A stretch of 64,000 nucleotides of DNA from positions 79,326 to 143,325 of the forward strand of contig NZ_ATYS01000016.1 of the NCBI RefSeq assembly GCF_000427805.1, written 5' to 3'. Within the stretch, counting starts at the first letter, position 1. Each line of letters begins with the position of its first letter. Shown here piece by piece: positions 1 to 10,633 of this stretch. Source of the DNA: Budvicia aquatica DSM 5075 = ATCC 35567. Its GTDB lineage: Bacteria > Pseudomonadota > Gammaproteobacteria > Enterobacterales > Enterobacteriaceae. The position numbers were made by a program, and so were the translations under genes. The notes beneath the pieces are model-generated. The model was not told the origin of the DNA. It was given only the letters and a program-made list of their open reading frames with translations, and searched no databases.

Positions 1-869
1 CCTATGCTGATTATCTTCTACCTGAGTCCACCTATCTGGAACGGGATGAAGAGATTTCAGATGTCTCGGGAAAACACCCGGCTTATGCCGTTCGCCAGCA
101 GGTGGTTACACCTATCGGTAATACCAAACCCAGTTGGCAAATTTGGCAAGAGTTAGGCAACGAACTCGGTCTTGGCCAGTATTTCCCATGGAAAGATATG
201 GCAACCCGCCAACTGTTCCAGACTAACGGTGATGAGGCGTTATATAAGCAAATTCGCCACACCGGCTATCTGGAATATGGTATTCCTCTGTTATTACGTG
301 AGCCCGAATCAGTCAAAGCCTTTGTTGAGGCTTATCCCGCGGCGGCGGCCCGATTATCGGCTGACGGCACATTTGCCGATGAGCTGAAGTTTAAATCGCC
401 AAGTAGCTTAATTGAACTGTATTCCGAAACGTTGGAAGGGCTGGCCAATGGCTATGGTGCACCGCGCTATCGTAATTTTCCGCTGAAAAAAGACAATGAA
501 TTATTCTTTGTGCAAGGAAAAGTGGCCCTTCATACCAATGGTGCAACCCAGTACGTTCCGTTGCTTTCTGAACTGATGTGGGATAACCCGGTGTGGATTC
601 ATCCACAAACGGCTAAAGAGCGGGGAATAACAACCGGTGATTTTGTCTGGTTAGAAAATAGCACCGGAAAAGAGAAAGGACGGGCATTAGTGACGCCTGC
701 CATCCGGCCTGACACGCTGTTTGTTTATATGGGATTTGGCGCTAAAGCCGGAGCCAAGACAGCGGCGACAACTCATGGCATCCACTGCGGCAATTTGTTG
801 CCTCATGAGATCAGCCCGGTTTGTGGTACTGACGTTCATACGTCAGGCGTTCAGCTAGCTCGCGGTTAG
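1..869 (+). CDS. phsA: Thiosulfate reductase molybdopterin subunit PhsA, C-terminal part (5' end outside window)
   Basis: The reading frame is open from the first bases of the window, so this is the 3' part of a longer gene and not a protein starting at the GTG near base 102. The last hundred or so residues look like the molybdopterin-dinucleotide-binding domain of the DMSO-reductase family ([12 protein letters not shown], then [11 protein letters not shown]). The family reduces sulfur or nitrogen oxyanions at a bis-MGD cofactor in the periplasm. Assignment to PhsA rests mainly on the two downstream genes, which closely resemble Salmonella PhsB and PhsC as I remember them. Known role of the family: quinol-dependent reduction of thiosulfate to sulfide and sulfite. 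The Tat signal and the N-terminal iron-sulfur site lie outside the window. A polysulfide or tetrathionate reductase is the alternative, less likely given the partners. Confidence 0.8.
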   Translation, partial: YADYLLPESTYLERDEEISDVSGKHPAYAVRQQVVTPIGNTKPSWQIWQELGNELGLGQYFPWKDMATRQLFQTNGDEALYKQIRHTGYLEYGIPLLLREPESVKAFVEAYPAAAARLSADGTFADELKFKSPSSLIELYSETLEGLANGYGAPRYRNFPLKKDNELFFVQGKVALHTNGATQYVPLLSELMWDNPVWIHPQTAKERGITTGDFVWLENSTGKEKGRALVTPAIRPDTLFVYMGFGAKAGAKTAATTHGIHCGNLLPHEISPVCGTDVHTSGVQLARG

Positions 870-883
870 GGGCGGAGAGAATA

Positions 884-1450
884 ATGAATAACAATTATGT
901 CATGTTGCATGACGAAAAACGTTGTATTGGCTGCCAGGCGTGTACTGTGGCCTGTAAGGTGGTTAATGCCATCCCTGAAGGGTATAGCCGCTTGCAGGTC
1001 CAAATTCGTGGACCTGAAAACGAAGGCAAAAGTTCACATTTTCAATTTGTGCGGGTTTCCTGCCAGCATTGTGAAGATGCTCCCTGCATTTCAGCCTGCC
1101 CGACCGGCGCGTCATTTCGTGATGAAAACGGCACTGTTCAGGTTAATGAGAAGAAATGTATTGGCTGCGATTACTGTATTGCTGCCTGTCCATATCATGT
1201 CCGCTATTTAAATCCAGAGACTCACGTTGCTGATAAATGCGATTTCTGTACCGACTCTCGTTTATCGCAGGGGCTGGAGCCTGCCTGCGTTAGCGTTTGT
1301 CCGACGGATGCGCTTCATTTCGGCCGGGTTAACCAGCCTGAAGTTCAAAAATGGATCGGTCAGGAACATATTTATCAATATCAATTGGATAACGTAGGCA
1401 AGCCTGCAGTATATCGCCGCAAAGAAATACATTTAGGGGATAATGCATGA
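884..1450 (+). CDS. phsB: Thiosulfate reductase iron-sulfur electron-transfer subunit PhsB
   Basis: A 188-residue ferredoxin-like subunit carrying four cysteine clusters typical of the DmsB/PhsB family: [11 protein letters not shown] near the N-terminus, [26 protein letters not shown], and a last CDFC...CVSVCP group. These should hold four [4Fe-4S] centres that pass electrons from the membrane cytochrome to PhsA. It starts at an ATG with a GGAG ribosome site, 14 bases after the catalytic subunit, and its stop overlaps the phsC start (ATGA), so translation is probably coupled. The opening [13 protein letters not shown] is very close to Salmonella PhsB as I remember it. Confidence 0.88.
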   Translation: MNNNYVMLHDEKRCIGCQACTVACKVVNAIPEGYSRLQVQIRGPENEGKSSHFQFVRVSCQHCEDAPCISACPTGASFRDENGTVQVNEKKCIGCDYCIAACPYHVRYLNPETHVADKCDFCTDSRLSQGLEPACVSVCPTDALHFGRVNQPEVQKWIGQEHIYQYQLDNVGKPAVYRRKEIHLGDNA

Positions 1451-2229
1451 ATATTATCTGGGGTGCTGAGTTAAATTATACGCCTGACTACTGGCCCGTT
1501 TGGCTGATGATTGCCGGCCTGATTGTCGTTGCGGTATTTGCCGTATTGGCTTTTCATGGTTTGTTGCGTTATTGGTTGACGCCGAAAACGGCCGGGCTGG
1601 AAGAAGAGAAAACCTATCTTTACTCCAAGTCTGTCAGATTTTGGCACTGGGGAAATGCGCTACTGTTCGTGATGTTACTTATCAGCGGATTTTTTGGCCA
1701 CTTCTCGATCGGTAAAATTTCGCTGCTGATAACCTTGCATCAGCTTTGCGGATATCTGTTAATCGTATTCTGGATTGGCTTTGTATTGATCAACCTGTTC
1801 AGTGATAACGGGGTCCATTATCGGATACAACCTCGAGGGTTGATTGGTCGTTGTATCAGGCAGGTTCGTTTTTATCTGTTTGGCATTATGAAAGGAGAAC
1901 CTCATCCTTTTGCTGCCAGTGAAAAAAGTAAGTTTAATCCAATACAGCAATTAGCCTATTTAGCCGTGATGTATGGCATGGTTCCGCTATTGTTGATTAC
2001 CGGATTGCTGTGCCTGTATCCGGAAATTATCGGTTATGGTTACTGGATGTTGAAAGTGCATCTGGCGCTATCGGTGATTGCGGTGATGTTTATGCTGGTT
2101 CATCTTTATTTGTGTACCACCGGGGATACCATCAGCCAAACTTTTTGGAGCATGGTGGATGGTTACCATCGGCACCGGAAACATGATGACCATGGACATA
2201 AAACGGCGGATAAGTCAGCGGTTAAATAG
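1447..2229 (+). CDS. phsC: Thiosulfate reductase cytochrome b subunit PhsC
   Basis: A 260-residue membrane protein with about five hydrophobic segments and histidines in or beside helices ([38 protein letters not shown]) that suit haem b ligation. It matches PhsC of Salmonella in length, in the opening [16 protein letters not shown] and in the [14 protein letters not shown] stretch. PhsC anchors the complex and oxidises menaquinol for thiosulfate reduction. It is the last gene of the operon and is followed by a strong terminator. The C-terminal tail is rich in His, Asp and Lys and probably cytoplasmic. Confidence 0.87.
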   Translation: MNIIWGAELNYTPDYWPVWLMIAGLIVVAVFAVLAFHGLLRYWLTPKTAGLEEEKTYLYSKSVRFWHWGNALLFVMLLISGFFGHFSIGKISLLITLHQLCGYLLIVFWIGFVLINLFSDNGVHYRIQPRGLIGRCIRQVRFYLFGIMKGEPHPFAASEKSKFNPIQQLAYLAVMYGMVPLLLITGLLCLYPEIIGYGYWMLKVHLALSVIAVMFMLVHLYLCTTGDTISQTFWSMVDGYHRHRKHDDHGHKTADKSAVK

Positions 2230-2249
2230 CTGGTGGTGATTTAAAATGG

Positions 2250-2277
2250 AAAAACCCGGGGTAAGCCCGGGTTTTTT
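2250..2277. terminator. Bidirectional rho-independent terminator between phsC and gltA
   Basis: A perfect stem (AAAACCCGGG / CCCGGGTTTT) with a 5-base loop is flanked by an A run on the left and a T run on the right. It can therefore stop both phsABC and the convergent gltA. Confidence 0.9.
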
Positions 2278-2302
2278 ATGCTTTAAAGTTTGGTTGTATC
2301 AA

Positions 2303-3604
2303 TCAGGCTTTATCTGATTTTTTCGGGATCTGAGAGTGAAACTCTCTTTCGGTATAACCGGTATACAACTGGCGTGGACGAGCGATACGGATACCGTCGG
2401 TATACATCTCATTCCAATGGGCAATCCAGCCGATAGTTCTGGCGATAGCAAAGATCACGGTAAACATGGTGGTCGGAATCCCAATTGCTTTCAGAATAAT
2501 ACCGGAGTAGAAGTCAACGTTCGGGTACAGTTTCTTCTCAATGAAGTACGGGTCATTTAATGCGATATGTTCAAGCTCCATCGCAATGTCCAGTAACTCA
2601 TCGCTGAGATTTAGCTCTTTTAACACTTCATGGCAGCTTTCACGCATCACTGTGGCGCGCGGATCGTGGTTTTTATACACGCGGTGGCCAAAGCCCATCA
2701 AGCGGAACGGATCGTCTTTATTTTTGGCTTTCTCAATAAATTCAGGAATACGGTCAACAGTACCAATCTCTTCCAGCATTTTTAAGCAGGCTTCGTTTGC
2801 TCCGCCGTGAGCCGGTCCCCATAAAGAGGCAATGCCTGCGGCAATACAAGCGAACGGATTAGCACCGGACGAACCCGCGGTTCTGACCGTAGAGGTTGAC
2901 GCATTTTGTTCGTGGTCGGCATGCAAAATAAGGATGCGGTCCATGGCGCGTTCAACTACCGGGTTAACCACATACTCTTCGCATGGGGTAGAGAACATCA
3001 TATGCAGGAAGTTCGCTGCATAAGACAGTTCATTACGCGGATAAACAAACGGCTGACCGACAGAGTACTTGTAGCACATCGCAGCAACGGTCGGCATTTT
3101 TGACAGCAGACGGAAGGCCGTAATTTCGCGATGGCGCTCGTTATTTACATCTAAAGAGTCATGGTAGAACGCGGCGAGGGCACCGGTTACACCGCAAAGA
3201 ACCGCCATCGGGTGAGAGTCACGACGAAAACCCTGGAATAAACGGGAAATCTGCTCGTGAATCATCGTATGTCGGGTCACGATGTCTTTAAATGTCGCAA
3301 ATTCTTCAGGCGTCGGGGTTTCGCCATATAATAAAATATAACAAACTTCTAAATAAGTAGATTCTTTTGCTAATTGCGCAATCGGATAACCGCGGTGCAA
3401 TAATATACCTTGGTTACCATCAATGAAGGTTATTTTCGATTCGCAAGATGCCGTGGATAGATAACCAGGATCGTAGGTAAAAAGTCCTTTGGAACCAAGG
3501 GTCCTTACGTCTAAAACGTCCTCTCCCAACGAGCCGGATAATATCGGTAGTTCTATATTATTACCACTATCAAAGACCAATGTTGCTTTTTTTTCTACAG
3601 CCAT
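2303..3604 (-). CDS. gltA: Citrate synthase (type II, hexameric, NADH-regulated)
   Basis: Condenses acetyl-CoA and oxaloacetate to citrate, the entry step of the TCA cycle. The 433-residue product has the catalytic regions [23 protein letters not shown] and PNVDFYSGI, and the N-terminal domain of Gram-negative type II enzymes with [14 protein letters not shown]. The open frame extends 14 codons further upstream, but I chose the ATG giving MAVEKKATL because it has a GGAG site 8 bases before it and matches the usual N-terminus. It diverges from sucABCD. In E. coli sdhCDAB lies between them; here it does not. Confidence 0.96.
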   Translation of the reverse strand: MAVEKKATLVFDSGNNIELPILSGSLGEDVLDVRTLGSKGLFTYDPGYLSTASCESKITFIDGNQGILLHRGYPIAQLAKESTYLEVCYILLYGETPTPEEFATFKDIVTRHTMIHEQISRLFQGFRRDSHPMAVLCGVTGALAAFYHDSLDVNNERHREITAFRLLSKMPTVAAMCYKYSVGQPFVYPRNELSYAANFLHMMFSTPCEEYVVNPVVERAMDRILILHADHEQNASTSTVRTAGSSGANPFACIAAGIASLWGPAHGGANEACLKMLEEIGTVDRIPEFIEKAKNKDDPFRLMGFGHRVYKNHDPRATVMRESCHEVLKELNLSDELLDIAMELEHIALNDPYFIEKKLYPNVDFYSGIILKAIGIPTTMFTVIFAIARTIGWIAHWNEMYTDGIRIARPRQLYTGYTEREFHSQIPKKSDKA

Positions 3605-4232
3605 GATTGTCTCCAGAAATAATTCTTGGTTAGGGGAGTTTGGCAAATTTAATAAAATGAAACGCTATTGCCATCCTATAAATTATCTTAAATACAGTTG
3701 CATAAATTTAGACTATGGTGAAGATAAATTTCACTTTTATTTTACAATTTAATTTTCATGTGACAATTGATTAACATTATAGCTGACACGATTTATATAA
3801 AGTTATTGTTTTTAATGGTTTTTTAATGATTGTGATCGTTATCACTTTTTTGGGAAAATGTTATCAATCTGTTTTTATTTGAATTGTAATAGTAAAATGA
3901 GCCTTCTATACTCAAGGACACTTCTGGTCGGGGAGTTGCAACCTGAACTCTGGGGTTACGGGTTACACCTCCTTATTGCTACATTGAGATTGGCGGTTTT
4001 TTGAACATAACAATTAGAGATAACAAAGGGTTATGTTCAATTGAATAATCTGATATTAATAAGGGTATCGCGGAAGTCTCAGCGGTTTTACGAGTGTTGT
4101 ATAAAAGTGAAACTACTTACTCTCTTTTTTGCAGTAATTTAAATGTAGGCTTGTTTTAGTAACGACGTGTTAGAGAGAGTGGTAACGAATTATCACAACA
4201 CCATACTGAAGCATTAAGCTTAAGAGGTCATA
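3605..4232. promoter_or_regulatory. gltA / sucA divergent intergenic region (628 bp), no gene seen
   Basis: AT-rich DNA holding the promoters of gltA (leftward) and sucA (rightward). No reading frame here resembles SdhC, SdhD, SdhA or SdhB, and I see no decayed remnant of them. The AAGAGGT site at about 4220-4226 is the sucA ribosome site. A good CRP-like site is listed separately. The second half, after about 3900, would be a long sucA leader; I see no riboswitch I can name in it. Confidence 0.6.
3831..3846. promoter_or_regulatory. Candidate CRP (cAMP receptor protein) site
   Basis: TGTGATCGTTATCACT fits the TGTGA-N6-TCACA consensus with one mismatch. It lies between the divergent gltA and sucA genes, where CRP control of TCA genes is established in E. 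coli. Binding is inferred from sequence only. Confidence 0.6.
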
Positions 4233-7043
4233 ATGCAGAACGGCGCAATAAAGACTTGGTTAGATTCATCTTATCTTGCGGGTGCGAATCAATCTTACAT
4301 AGAGCAACTTTATGAAGATTACCTGACAGATCCGGATTCTATTGATGACAGCTGGAGAGCAATTTTCGATAAATTGCCGATTGAAAACCTTAGCCCGGAC
4401 CAATTCCATTCAACTACGCGTGACTATTTTCGTCGATTAGCTAAAGACTCTAAGCGTTATACCTCCAGCGTAAGCGATCCGGAGAATGACGCCAAGCAGG
4501 TTAAAGTATTACAGCTGATCAACGCATTCCGTTTTCGTGGCCACCAGAATGCCAACCTTGACCCGATAAAACTACGTTATAAAGAGCCGGTTCTTGAGCT
4601 CGATCCTGCCTTCCATAATCTGACTGAAGAAGATATGCAGGAAACCTTTAACGTAGGTTCATTTGCCGTTGGCAAAGAGACCATGAAGCTCAGCGAAATT
4701 TATCAGGCGCTGAAGCAAACATACTGCGACTCTATTGGTGCAGAATATATGCACATCACCAATACGGAAGAGAAGCGCTGGATTCAACAGCGTCTGGAGT
4801 CGGTATCTGGCCGTGGCAGCTTTAGCGTTGAAGAAAAGAAACGTTTCTTGCGGGAATTAACCGCAGCTGAGGGGCTTGAGCGTTATCTTGGTGCCAAGTA
4901 TCCGGGCGCAAAACGCTTCTCTCTGGAAGGCGGTGATGCACTTATTCCGATGCTTAAAGAGATGGTTCGACACGCAGCCCATAACGACGGTCGTGAAGTG
5001 GTGTTGGGCATGGCTCACCGCGGCCGCCTCAACGTATTAATTAACTTACTGGGTAAACGCCCGGGCGATCTGTTTGATGAGTTTGCCGGCATCCATAAAG
5101 AGCATCTTGGCACCGGTGACGTGAAGTATCATCAGGGCTTCTCCTCTGATTTTGAAACCGATGGCAAACTGGTCCACCTGACGTTGGCATTTAACCCATC
5201 GCATCTGGAAATTGTCAGTCCGGTCGTTATCGGCTCTGTGCGCGCACGTCGTGACAGAATAGATGCAACCGGCAGCAGCAATCAGGTGCTACCGATCACG
5301 ATTCACGGTGATGCGGCGGTTATCGGCCAGGGAATTGTGCAAGAAACGCTGAATATGTCTCAGGTTCGCGCCTACGAAGTCGGTGGAACGGTGCGCATCG
5401 TAATCAATAATCAGATTGGCTTTACCACCTCTTATCCTCAGGACGTACGCTCAACCGAGTACTGTACTGATATCGCCAAGATGATTCAGGCGCCAATTTT
5501 CCACGTAAATGCAGATGACCCGGAAGCCGTCGCCTTCGTTACTCGTCTGGCGCTGGACTATCGTAATACCTTTAAACGCGATGTCATGATTGATCTGGTC
5601 TGCTATCGCCGTCACGGGCACAACGAGGCGGATGAGCCAAGTGCAACCCAGCCGATGATGTATCAGAAGATTAAAAAGCAGCCTACGCCGCGTAAAGTGT
5701 ATGCCGACAAACTGATTGAAACCAACGTGGTGTCTGCGCAAGAGGTTACCGAAATGGTTAACCTTTATCGCGATGCGTTAGATAACGGTGATTGCGTGGT
5801 TGAAGAGTGGCGTCCGATTGACACCCATTCAATGGCATGGGCGCCTTATTTAAATCATGAGTGGGATGAAGAGTATCCAAGCTCCGTTGAGATGAAACGT
5901 TTGCAAGATCTGGCTAAGCGCATTAGTCAGGTTCCGGACAACGTTGAGCTGCATCCACGAGTGGTGAAGATCTATGACGATCGCGCACTGATGGCCGATG
6001 GCGAAAAGCCGTTTGACTGGGGTGCCGCTGAGAATCTGGCTTATGCCACGCTGGTTGATGAAAATATTCCGGTACGTATTTCTGGCGAAGACTCAGGCCG
6101 TGGAACATTCTTCCATCGTCATGCCGTTGTTCATAACCAAAAAGACGGCTCTTACTATATTCCGTTGGCCAACGTTCATAATAGCCAAGGCAACTTCCAA
6201 GTATGGGATTCCGTGTTATCTGAAGCGGGCGTTCTGGCATTTGAATATGGTTATGCCACAGCAGAACCTCGGACGTTAACTATCTGGGAAGCGCAGTTTG
6301 GTGATTTTGCTAACGGCGCTCAGGTGGTTATCGACCAGTTTATCAGCTCCGGTGAACAAAAATGGGGGCGGATGTGTGGCTTGGTAATGTTATTACCTCA
6401 TGGTTATGAAGGGCAGGGACCAGAGCACTCATCAGCACGTTTAGAGCGTTATTTACAGCTTTGTGCAGAACAGAATATTCAGGTTTGTGTGCCTTCAACG
6501 CCGGCTCAGGTTTATCACATGCTGCGCCGTCAGGCGCTGCGTGGAATGCGCCGCCCGTTAATTGTTATGTCTCCGAAGTCACTACTGCGTCATCCATTAG
6601 CCATTTCTTCTTTAGATGAACTCGCTAACGGGGTGTTCCAGCCGGCTATCGGTGAAATTGATAATCTCAATCCTGCGCAGGTTAAACGTGTAGTAATGTG
6701 TTCGGGCAAAGTGTACTACGATTTATTAGATCAGCGCCGCGCCAACGGGCAAAGCGATGTGGCGATTATTCGTATTGAGCAACTTTATCCGTTCCCACAT
6801 CAGGTAATGCAAAACGCATTACTCGACTATGCTCATGTGAAAGATTTTGTCTGGTGTCAGGAAGAGCCTTTAAACCAAGGCGCCTGGTATTGCAGTCAGC
6901 ATAATATCCGCGATGTCATCCCTGAGGGATCTAAACTTCGCTATGCTGGCCGCCCGGCCTCGGCTTCACCTGCCGTTGGTTATATGTCTGTACACCAAGA
7001 ACAACAAAAGAATCTGGTTGAAGACGCGCTTAACGTTAAATGA
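4233..7043 (+). CDS. sucA: 2-oxoglutarate dehydrogenase E1 component
   Basis: Thiamine-diphosphate-dependent decarboxylase of the 2-oxoglutarate dehydrogenase complex, which converts 2-oxoglutarate to succinyl-CoA with SucB and lipoamide dehydrogenase. The product has 936 residues (E. coli 933). The N-terminal helical segment (WLDSSYLAGANQSYIEQLYEDY) docks the E2 core. The ThDP motif starts at HGDAA near residue 358 and ends at INNQIGF near residue 390. Translation starts at an ATG behind AAGAGGT. sucB follows after 14 bases. It is the first gene of sucABCD here, since the sdh genes that precede it in E. coli are missing. Confidence 0.97.
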   Translation: MQNGAIKTWLDSSYLAGANQSYIEQLYEDYLTDPDSIDDSWRAIFDKLPIENLSPDQFHSTTRDYFRRLAKDSKRYTSSVSDPENDAKQVKVLQLINAFRFRGHQNANLDPIKLRYKEPVLELDPAFHNLTEEDMQETFNVGSFAVGKETMKLSEIYQALKQTYCDSIGAEYMHITNTEEKRWIQQRLESVSGRGSFSVEEKKRFLRELTAAEGLERYLGAKYPGAKRFSLEGGDALIPMLKEMVRHAAHNDGREVVLGMAHRGRLNVLINLLGKRPGDLFDEFAGIHKEHLGTGDVKYHQGFSSDFETDGKLVHLTLAFNPSHLEIVSPVVIGSVRARRDRIDATGSSNQVLPITIHGDAAVIGQGIVQETLNMSQVRAYEVGGTVRIVINNQIGFTTSYPQDVRSTEYCTDIAKMIQAPIFHVNADDPEAVAFVTRLALDYRNTFKRDVMIDLVCYRRHGHNEADEPSATQPMMYQKIKKQPTPRKVYADKLIETNVVSAQEVTEMVNLYRDALDNGDCVVEEWRPIDTHSMAWAPYLNHEWDEEYPSSVEMKRLQDLAKRISQVPDNVELHPRVVKIYDDRALMADGEKPFDWGAAENLAYATLVDENIPVRISGEDSGRGTFFHRHAVVHNQKDGSYYIPLANVHNSQGNFQVWDSVLSEAGVLAFEYGYATAEPRTLTIWEAQFGDFANGAQVVIDQFISSGEQKWGRMCGLVMLLPHGYEGQGPEHSSARLERYLQLCAEQNIQVCVPSTPAQVYHMLRRQALRGMRRPLIVMSPKSLLRHPLAISSLDELANGVFQPAIGEIDNLNPAQVKRVVMCSGKVYYDLLDQRRANGQSDVAIIRIEQLYPFPHQVMQNALLDYAHVKDFVWCQEEPLNQGAWYCSQHNIRDVIPEGSKLRYAGRPASASPAVGYMSVHQEQQKNLVEDALNVK

Positions 7044-7057
7044 ATAAAGGATAAACA

Positions 7058-8284
7058 ATGAGCAACATAGATATTCTCGTTCCTGACCTTCCTGAATCCG
7101 TCGCTGATGCGAGCGTTGCAACCTGGCACAAAAAACCAGGAGATAGCGTTCAACGTGACGAAGTCTTAGTTGAGATTGAGACTGATAAAGTCGTTCTGGA
7201 AGTTCCTGCTCTGGAAGCCGGTATTCTCGACGCTATTTTAGAAGACGAAGGTGCAACCGTTATTTCTCGTCAACTGCTAGGTCGACTACGCCCGGCAGAT
7301 GTGACCGGTCAACAAATTACTGATTTACCACAAAGCAGTGAATCAACGCCGGCACAGCGCCAAACGGCCAGTCTGGAAGAGGGTTCAAATGACGCACTGA
7401 GTCCGGGTGTTCGTCGTTTAATTGCCGAGCACGGCCTGGATGCTAATGCAATCAAAGGTTCTGGCGTAGGCGGACGTATTAGCCGTGAAGATATCACTCA
7501 GCACTTAGCACAGCAAAAGCCGGCCAGCGCTAAACCGGCTCCAGCAGCAGAAGCTAAAAAGGCCGATTCAGCATCGCTGGCTCATCGCAGTGAAAAACGG
7601 GTACCGATGACTCGCTTACGTAAACGTATTGCTGAGCGTCTGCTTGAAGCAAAAAATAATACCGCCATGTTGACGACCTTCAATGAAATCAACATGAAGC
7701 CAATTATGGATTTGCGTAAGCAATACGGTGAGGCGTTTGAAAAACGTCACGGCGTGCGTTTAGGCTTTATGTCTTTCTACCTGAAAGCGGTGGTTGAAGC
7801 GTTAAAACGTTTCCCTGAAATTAACGCCTCGCTGGATGGCGAAGATGTGGTGTATCACAACTATTTTGATATCAGCATTGCGGTATCAACGCCTCGCGGT
7901 CTGGTTACGCCAGTATTACGTGACGTTGATTCATTAGGCATGGCCGATATTGAGAAAAGTATTAAGGATCTCGCGGTTAAAGGCCGTGATGGTAAGTTGA
8001 CTGTAGAAGACTTAACCGGCGGTAATTTCACCATTACTAACGGCGGAGTGTTCGGGTCATTAATGTCAACGCCAATTATTAACCCACCTCAAAGCGCTAT
8101 TTTAGGCATGCATGCGATTAAAGACCGTCCGATGGCGGTTGATGGTCAGGTTGTGATTTTGCCAATGATGTACTTAGCGCTGTCTTACGATCACCGTCTG
8201 ATTGATGGTCGTGAGTCGGTGAGTTTCTTGGTGGCAGTAAAAGATCTGCTGGAAGATCCTACCCGTTTGTTATTAGACGTTTAG
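7058..8284 (+). CDS. sucB: Dihydrolipoamide succinyltransferase (E2 of 2-oxoglutarate dehydrogenase)
   Basis: Core acyltransferase of the complex, 408 residues. The N-terminal lipoyl domain carries the lipoylated lysine K44 in [11 protein letters not shown]. An Ala/Pro-rich linker leads to the E3-binding domain ([20 protein letters not shown], about residues 114-150). A second Ala/Lys/Pro-rich linker precedes the catalytic domain, which ends with the active-site signature SYDHRLIDG (H379, D383). It belongs to one transcription unit with sucA, and a 221-base gap with a hairpin separates it from sucC. Confidence 0.97.
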   Translation: MSNIDILVPDLPESVADASVATWHKKPGDSVQRDEVLVEIETDKVVLEVPALEAGILDAILEDEGATVISRQLLGRLRPADVTGQQITDLPQSSESTPAQRQTASLEEGSNDALSPGVRRLIAEHGLDANAIKGSGVGGRISREDITQHLAQQKPASAKPAPAAEAKKADSASLAHRSEKRVPMTRLRKRIAERLLEAKNNTAMLTTFNEINMKPIMDLRKQYGEAFEKRHGVRLGFMSFYLKAVVEALKRFPEINASLDGEDVVYHNYFDISIAVSTPRGLVTPVLRDVDSLGMADIEKSIKDLAVKGRDGKLTVEDLTGGNFTITNGGVFGSLMSTPIINPPQSAILGMHAIKDRPMAVDGQVVILPMMYLALSYDHRLIDGRESVSFLVAVKDLLEDPTRLLLDV

Positions 8285-8320
8285 TGAATTTACCGGTTTA
8301 AGCGTTAGTGGGTGTATGAC

Positions 8321-8347
8321 GGATAGCGGCTGAGTTTACCGCTATCC
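8321..8347. other. Stem-loop in the sucB-sucC gap
   Basis: GGATAGCGG and CCGCTATCC form a perfect 9-bp stem around a 9-base loop. No T run follows, so it is more likely an RNA-stabilising or processing hairpin than a terminator. It may set the relative levels of sucAB and sucCD. Confidence 0.55.
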
Positions 8348-8505
8348 GACCCCATCAAGTTAAGGACGATAGGCACTCAACAGTGTTGTGTAATGAGAGT
8401 ACCTATCAGAATGAGTGTGTTTTCGAGCTTAGTGTCGCTATGTAGCGATCTCCTGAGCGTAGAGAGTCGCAGTTCTTTAATCCCCACAATAATGGATAGA
8501 ACATC

Positions 8506-9672
8506 ATGAACCTACATGAGTATCAGGCAAAACAGCTGTTTGCTCGGTATCGCTTACCGGTACCAACAGGCTATGCCTGTAACACAACTCAAGAAACTGT
8601 TGAAGCTGCCGGAAAAATTGGTGCCGGTCCTTGGGTAGTCAAGTGTCAGGTGCATACCGGCGGACGCGGTAAGTCCGGTGGTGTGAAACTGGCGAAAACT
8701 AAAGATGAAATCCGTGATTTTGCCCATCGCTGGTTAGGTCAGCGCCTGGCCACTTATCAAACTGATGCGGCAGGTTTGCCGGTTAGTCAGATTTTGGTTG
8801 AAAGTGCGACGGATATTGACCGTGAACTTTACCTTGGTGCGGTAGTAGACCGCAGTTCCCGTCGAGTTGTCTTTATGGCATCGACCGAAGGCGGCGTTGA
8901 AATTGAGAAAGTTGCGGAAGAGACGCCTGAACTGATTCATAAAATGATTCTCGATCCTTTAACGGGCCCGATGCCTTATCAGGGGAGAGAGCTGGCGTTC
9001 AAGCTGGGATTAAGCGGTAAACAAATTAATGAATTTACCAATATCTTTGTCGGGCTTGGTAAGTTATTCCTTGAGTGCGATCTCTCTTTAGTTGAGATAA
9101 ACCCGCTGGTGGTGACTAAGGCCGGAGACTTAATCTGTCTGGATGGTAAGTTGGACGTTGATAATAACGCCCTGTACCGCCAGCCTGAGCTGCGCGAAAT
9201 GCGTGACCCGTCTCAGGAAGATGCCCGCGAGTCTCACGCCGCGCAATGGGAACTGAACTATGTTGCTTTAGACGGCAATATCGGCTGTATGGTTAACGGT
9301 GCGGGCCTGGCAATGGGCACCATGGACATCGTGAAGCTTCACGGTGGCGACCCGGCTAACTTCCTTGATGTTGGCGGTGGTGCAACCAAAGAGCGCGTGA
9401 CCGAAGCCTTTAAGATCATCCTCTCTGATGAAAAAGTTAAAGCCGTATTCGTCAATATTTTTGGCGGCATTGTTCGCTGTGATTTAATTGCTGACGGCAT
9501 TATTGGTGCAGTGGGAGAGGCTGGCATCAACGTTCCTGTGGTAGTACGTTTGGAAGGTAATAATGCTGAGCTTGGGGTGAAAAAACTGAGTGAAAGTGGA
9601 TTGAATATTATCGGCGCATCCAGTTTAACTGATGCAGCCCAACGGGTTGTTGCTGCTGCGGAGGGGAAATAA
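8506..9672 (+). CDS. sucC: Succinyl-CoA synthetase (ADP-forming) beta subunit
   Basis: ATP-grasp subunit of succinyl-CoA synthetase, which couples succinyl-CoA cleavage to ATP formation. It has 388 residues, the same as in E. coli, beginning [15 protein letters not shown]. The ATP-grasp segment has [13 protein letters not shown], and the C-terminal CoA-ligase-type domain has [11 protein letters not shown] and [10 protein letters not shown]. The TAA stop shares one base with the sucD ATG, so the two subunits are translationally coupled. The ribosome site is weak (GGATAG). Confidence 0.97.
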   Translation: MNLHEYQAKQLFARYRLPVPTGYACNTTQETVEAAGKIGAGPWVVKCQVHTGGRGKSGGVKLAKTKDEIRDFAHRWLGQRLATYQTDAAGLPVSQILVESATDIDRELYLGAVVDRSSRRVVFMASTEGGVEIEKVAEETPELIHKMILDPLTGPMPYQGRELAFKLGLSGKQINEFTNIFVGLGKLFLECDLSLVEINPLVVTKAGDLICLDGKLDVDNNALYRQPELREMRDPSQEDARESHAAQWELNYVALDGNIGCMVNGAGLAMGTMDIVKLHGGDPANFLDVGGGATKERVTEAFKIILSDEKVKAVFVNIFGGIVRCDLIADGIIGAVGEAGINVPVVVRLEGNNAELGVKKLSESGLNIIGASSLTDAAQRVVAAAEGK

Positions 9673-10583
9673 TGTCCATACTTATTGATAAAGATACTAA
9701 AGTTATTTGTCAGGGTTTTACCGGAAGTCAGGGCACGTTTCACTCACAGCAAGCGCTTGATTATGGAACTAAACTTGTCGGCGGTGTGACGCCGGGCAAG
9801 GGCGGAACAGAACATTTAGGCCTGCCGGTATTTAATACTGTGCGTGAAGCCGTTGTTGCCACGGGTGCGACTGCATCAGTCATTTATGTTCCGGCCCAGT
9901 TTTGTAAAGACTCGATTCTTGAGGCCGCAGATGCCGGTATTAAACTGATTATCTGTATTACCGAAGGGATCCCTACGCTGGATATGCTGACGGTTAAAGT
10001 CAAAGTTGATCAGCTGGGTGTAAGAATGATTGGGCCAAACTGCCCGGGCGTTATTACCCCCGGAGCCTGCAAAATTGGCATTATGCCCGGTCATATTCAC
10101 CAACAGGGTAACGTCGGCATTGTCTCTCGTTCAGGGACTCTGACTTATGAGGCGGTGAAACAGACCACGGATGCCGGTTTTGGGCAATCGACCTGCGTCG
10201 GTATTGGTGGTGATCCTATTCCGGGCTCCAACTTTATCGATATTCTGAAACTGTTTGAACAAGATCCACAAACTGAAGCCATTGTGATGATTGGTGAGAT
10301 TGGCGGTTCGGCAGAGGAAGAAGCGGCTGCTTATATTAAGAATCATGTTACTAAACCGGTTATTGGCTATATTGCCGGCGTTACTGCGCCAAAAGGCAAG
10401 CGTATGGGCCATGCCGGTGCGATTATCGCCGGTGGTAAAGGTACCGCAGATGAGAAGTTTGCGGCCTTGGAAGCGGCTGGGGTCTATACGGTTCGCAGCT
10501 TGGCGGATATCGGTGACGCAGTAAAAAAAGCCTTGGGCAGTAAGTCCCATGCTGCCAAAAATGTATCTGCCGAAGTTAATTAA
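9672..10583 (+). CDS. sucD: Succinyl-CoA synthetase (ADP-forming) alpha subunit
   Basis: CoA-binding, phosphohistidine-carrying subunit. The N-terminal Rossmann-type domain binds CoA ([16 protein letters not shown]), and the phosphorylated histidine lies in [14 protein letters not shown] near residue 247. At 303 residues it is about 14 longer than E. coli SucD; the excess is a C-terminal tail ([15 protein letters not shown]). It is the last gene of sucABCD and is followed by a clear terminator. Confidence 0.96.
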   Translation: MSILIDKDTKVICQGFTGSQGTFHSQQALDYGTKLVGGVTPGKGGTEHLGLPVFNTVREAVVATGATASVIYVPAQFCKDSILEAADAGIKLIICITEGIPTLDMLTVKVKVDQLGVRMIGPNCPGVITPGACKIGIMPGHIHQQGNVGIVSRSGTLTYEAVKQTTDAGFGQSTCVGIGGDPIPGSNFIDILKLFEQDPQTEAIVMIGEIGGSAEEEAAAYIKNHVTKPVIGYIAGVTAPKGKRMGHAGAIIAGGKGTADEKFAALEAAGVYTVRSLADIGDAVKKALGSKSHAAKNVSAEVN

Positions 10584-10608
10584 TTTGAATTAAAGCTGTT
10601 TATTTAAG

Positions 10609-10633
10609 AAAGCCGCGAAAGCGGCTTTTTTTA
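10609..10633 (+). terminator. Rho-independent terminator after sucD
   Basis: AAAGCCGC-GAAA-GCGGCTTT followed by a T run: a GC-rich stem with a GNRA-type tetraloop, about 25 bases after the sucD stop. Confidence 0.92.
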
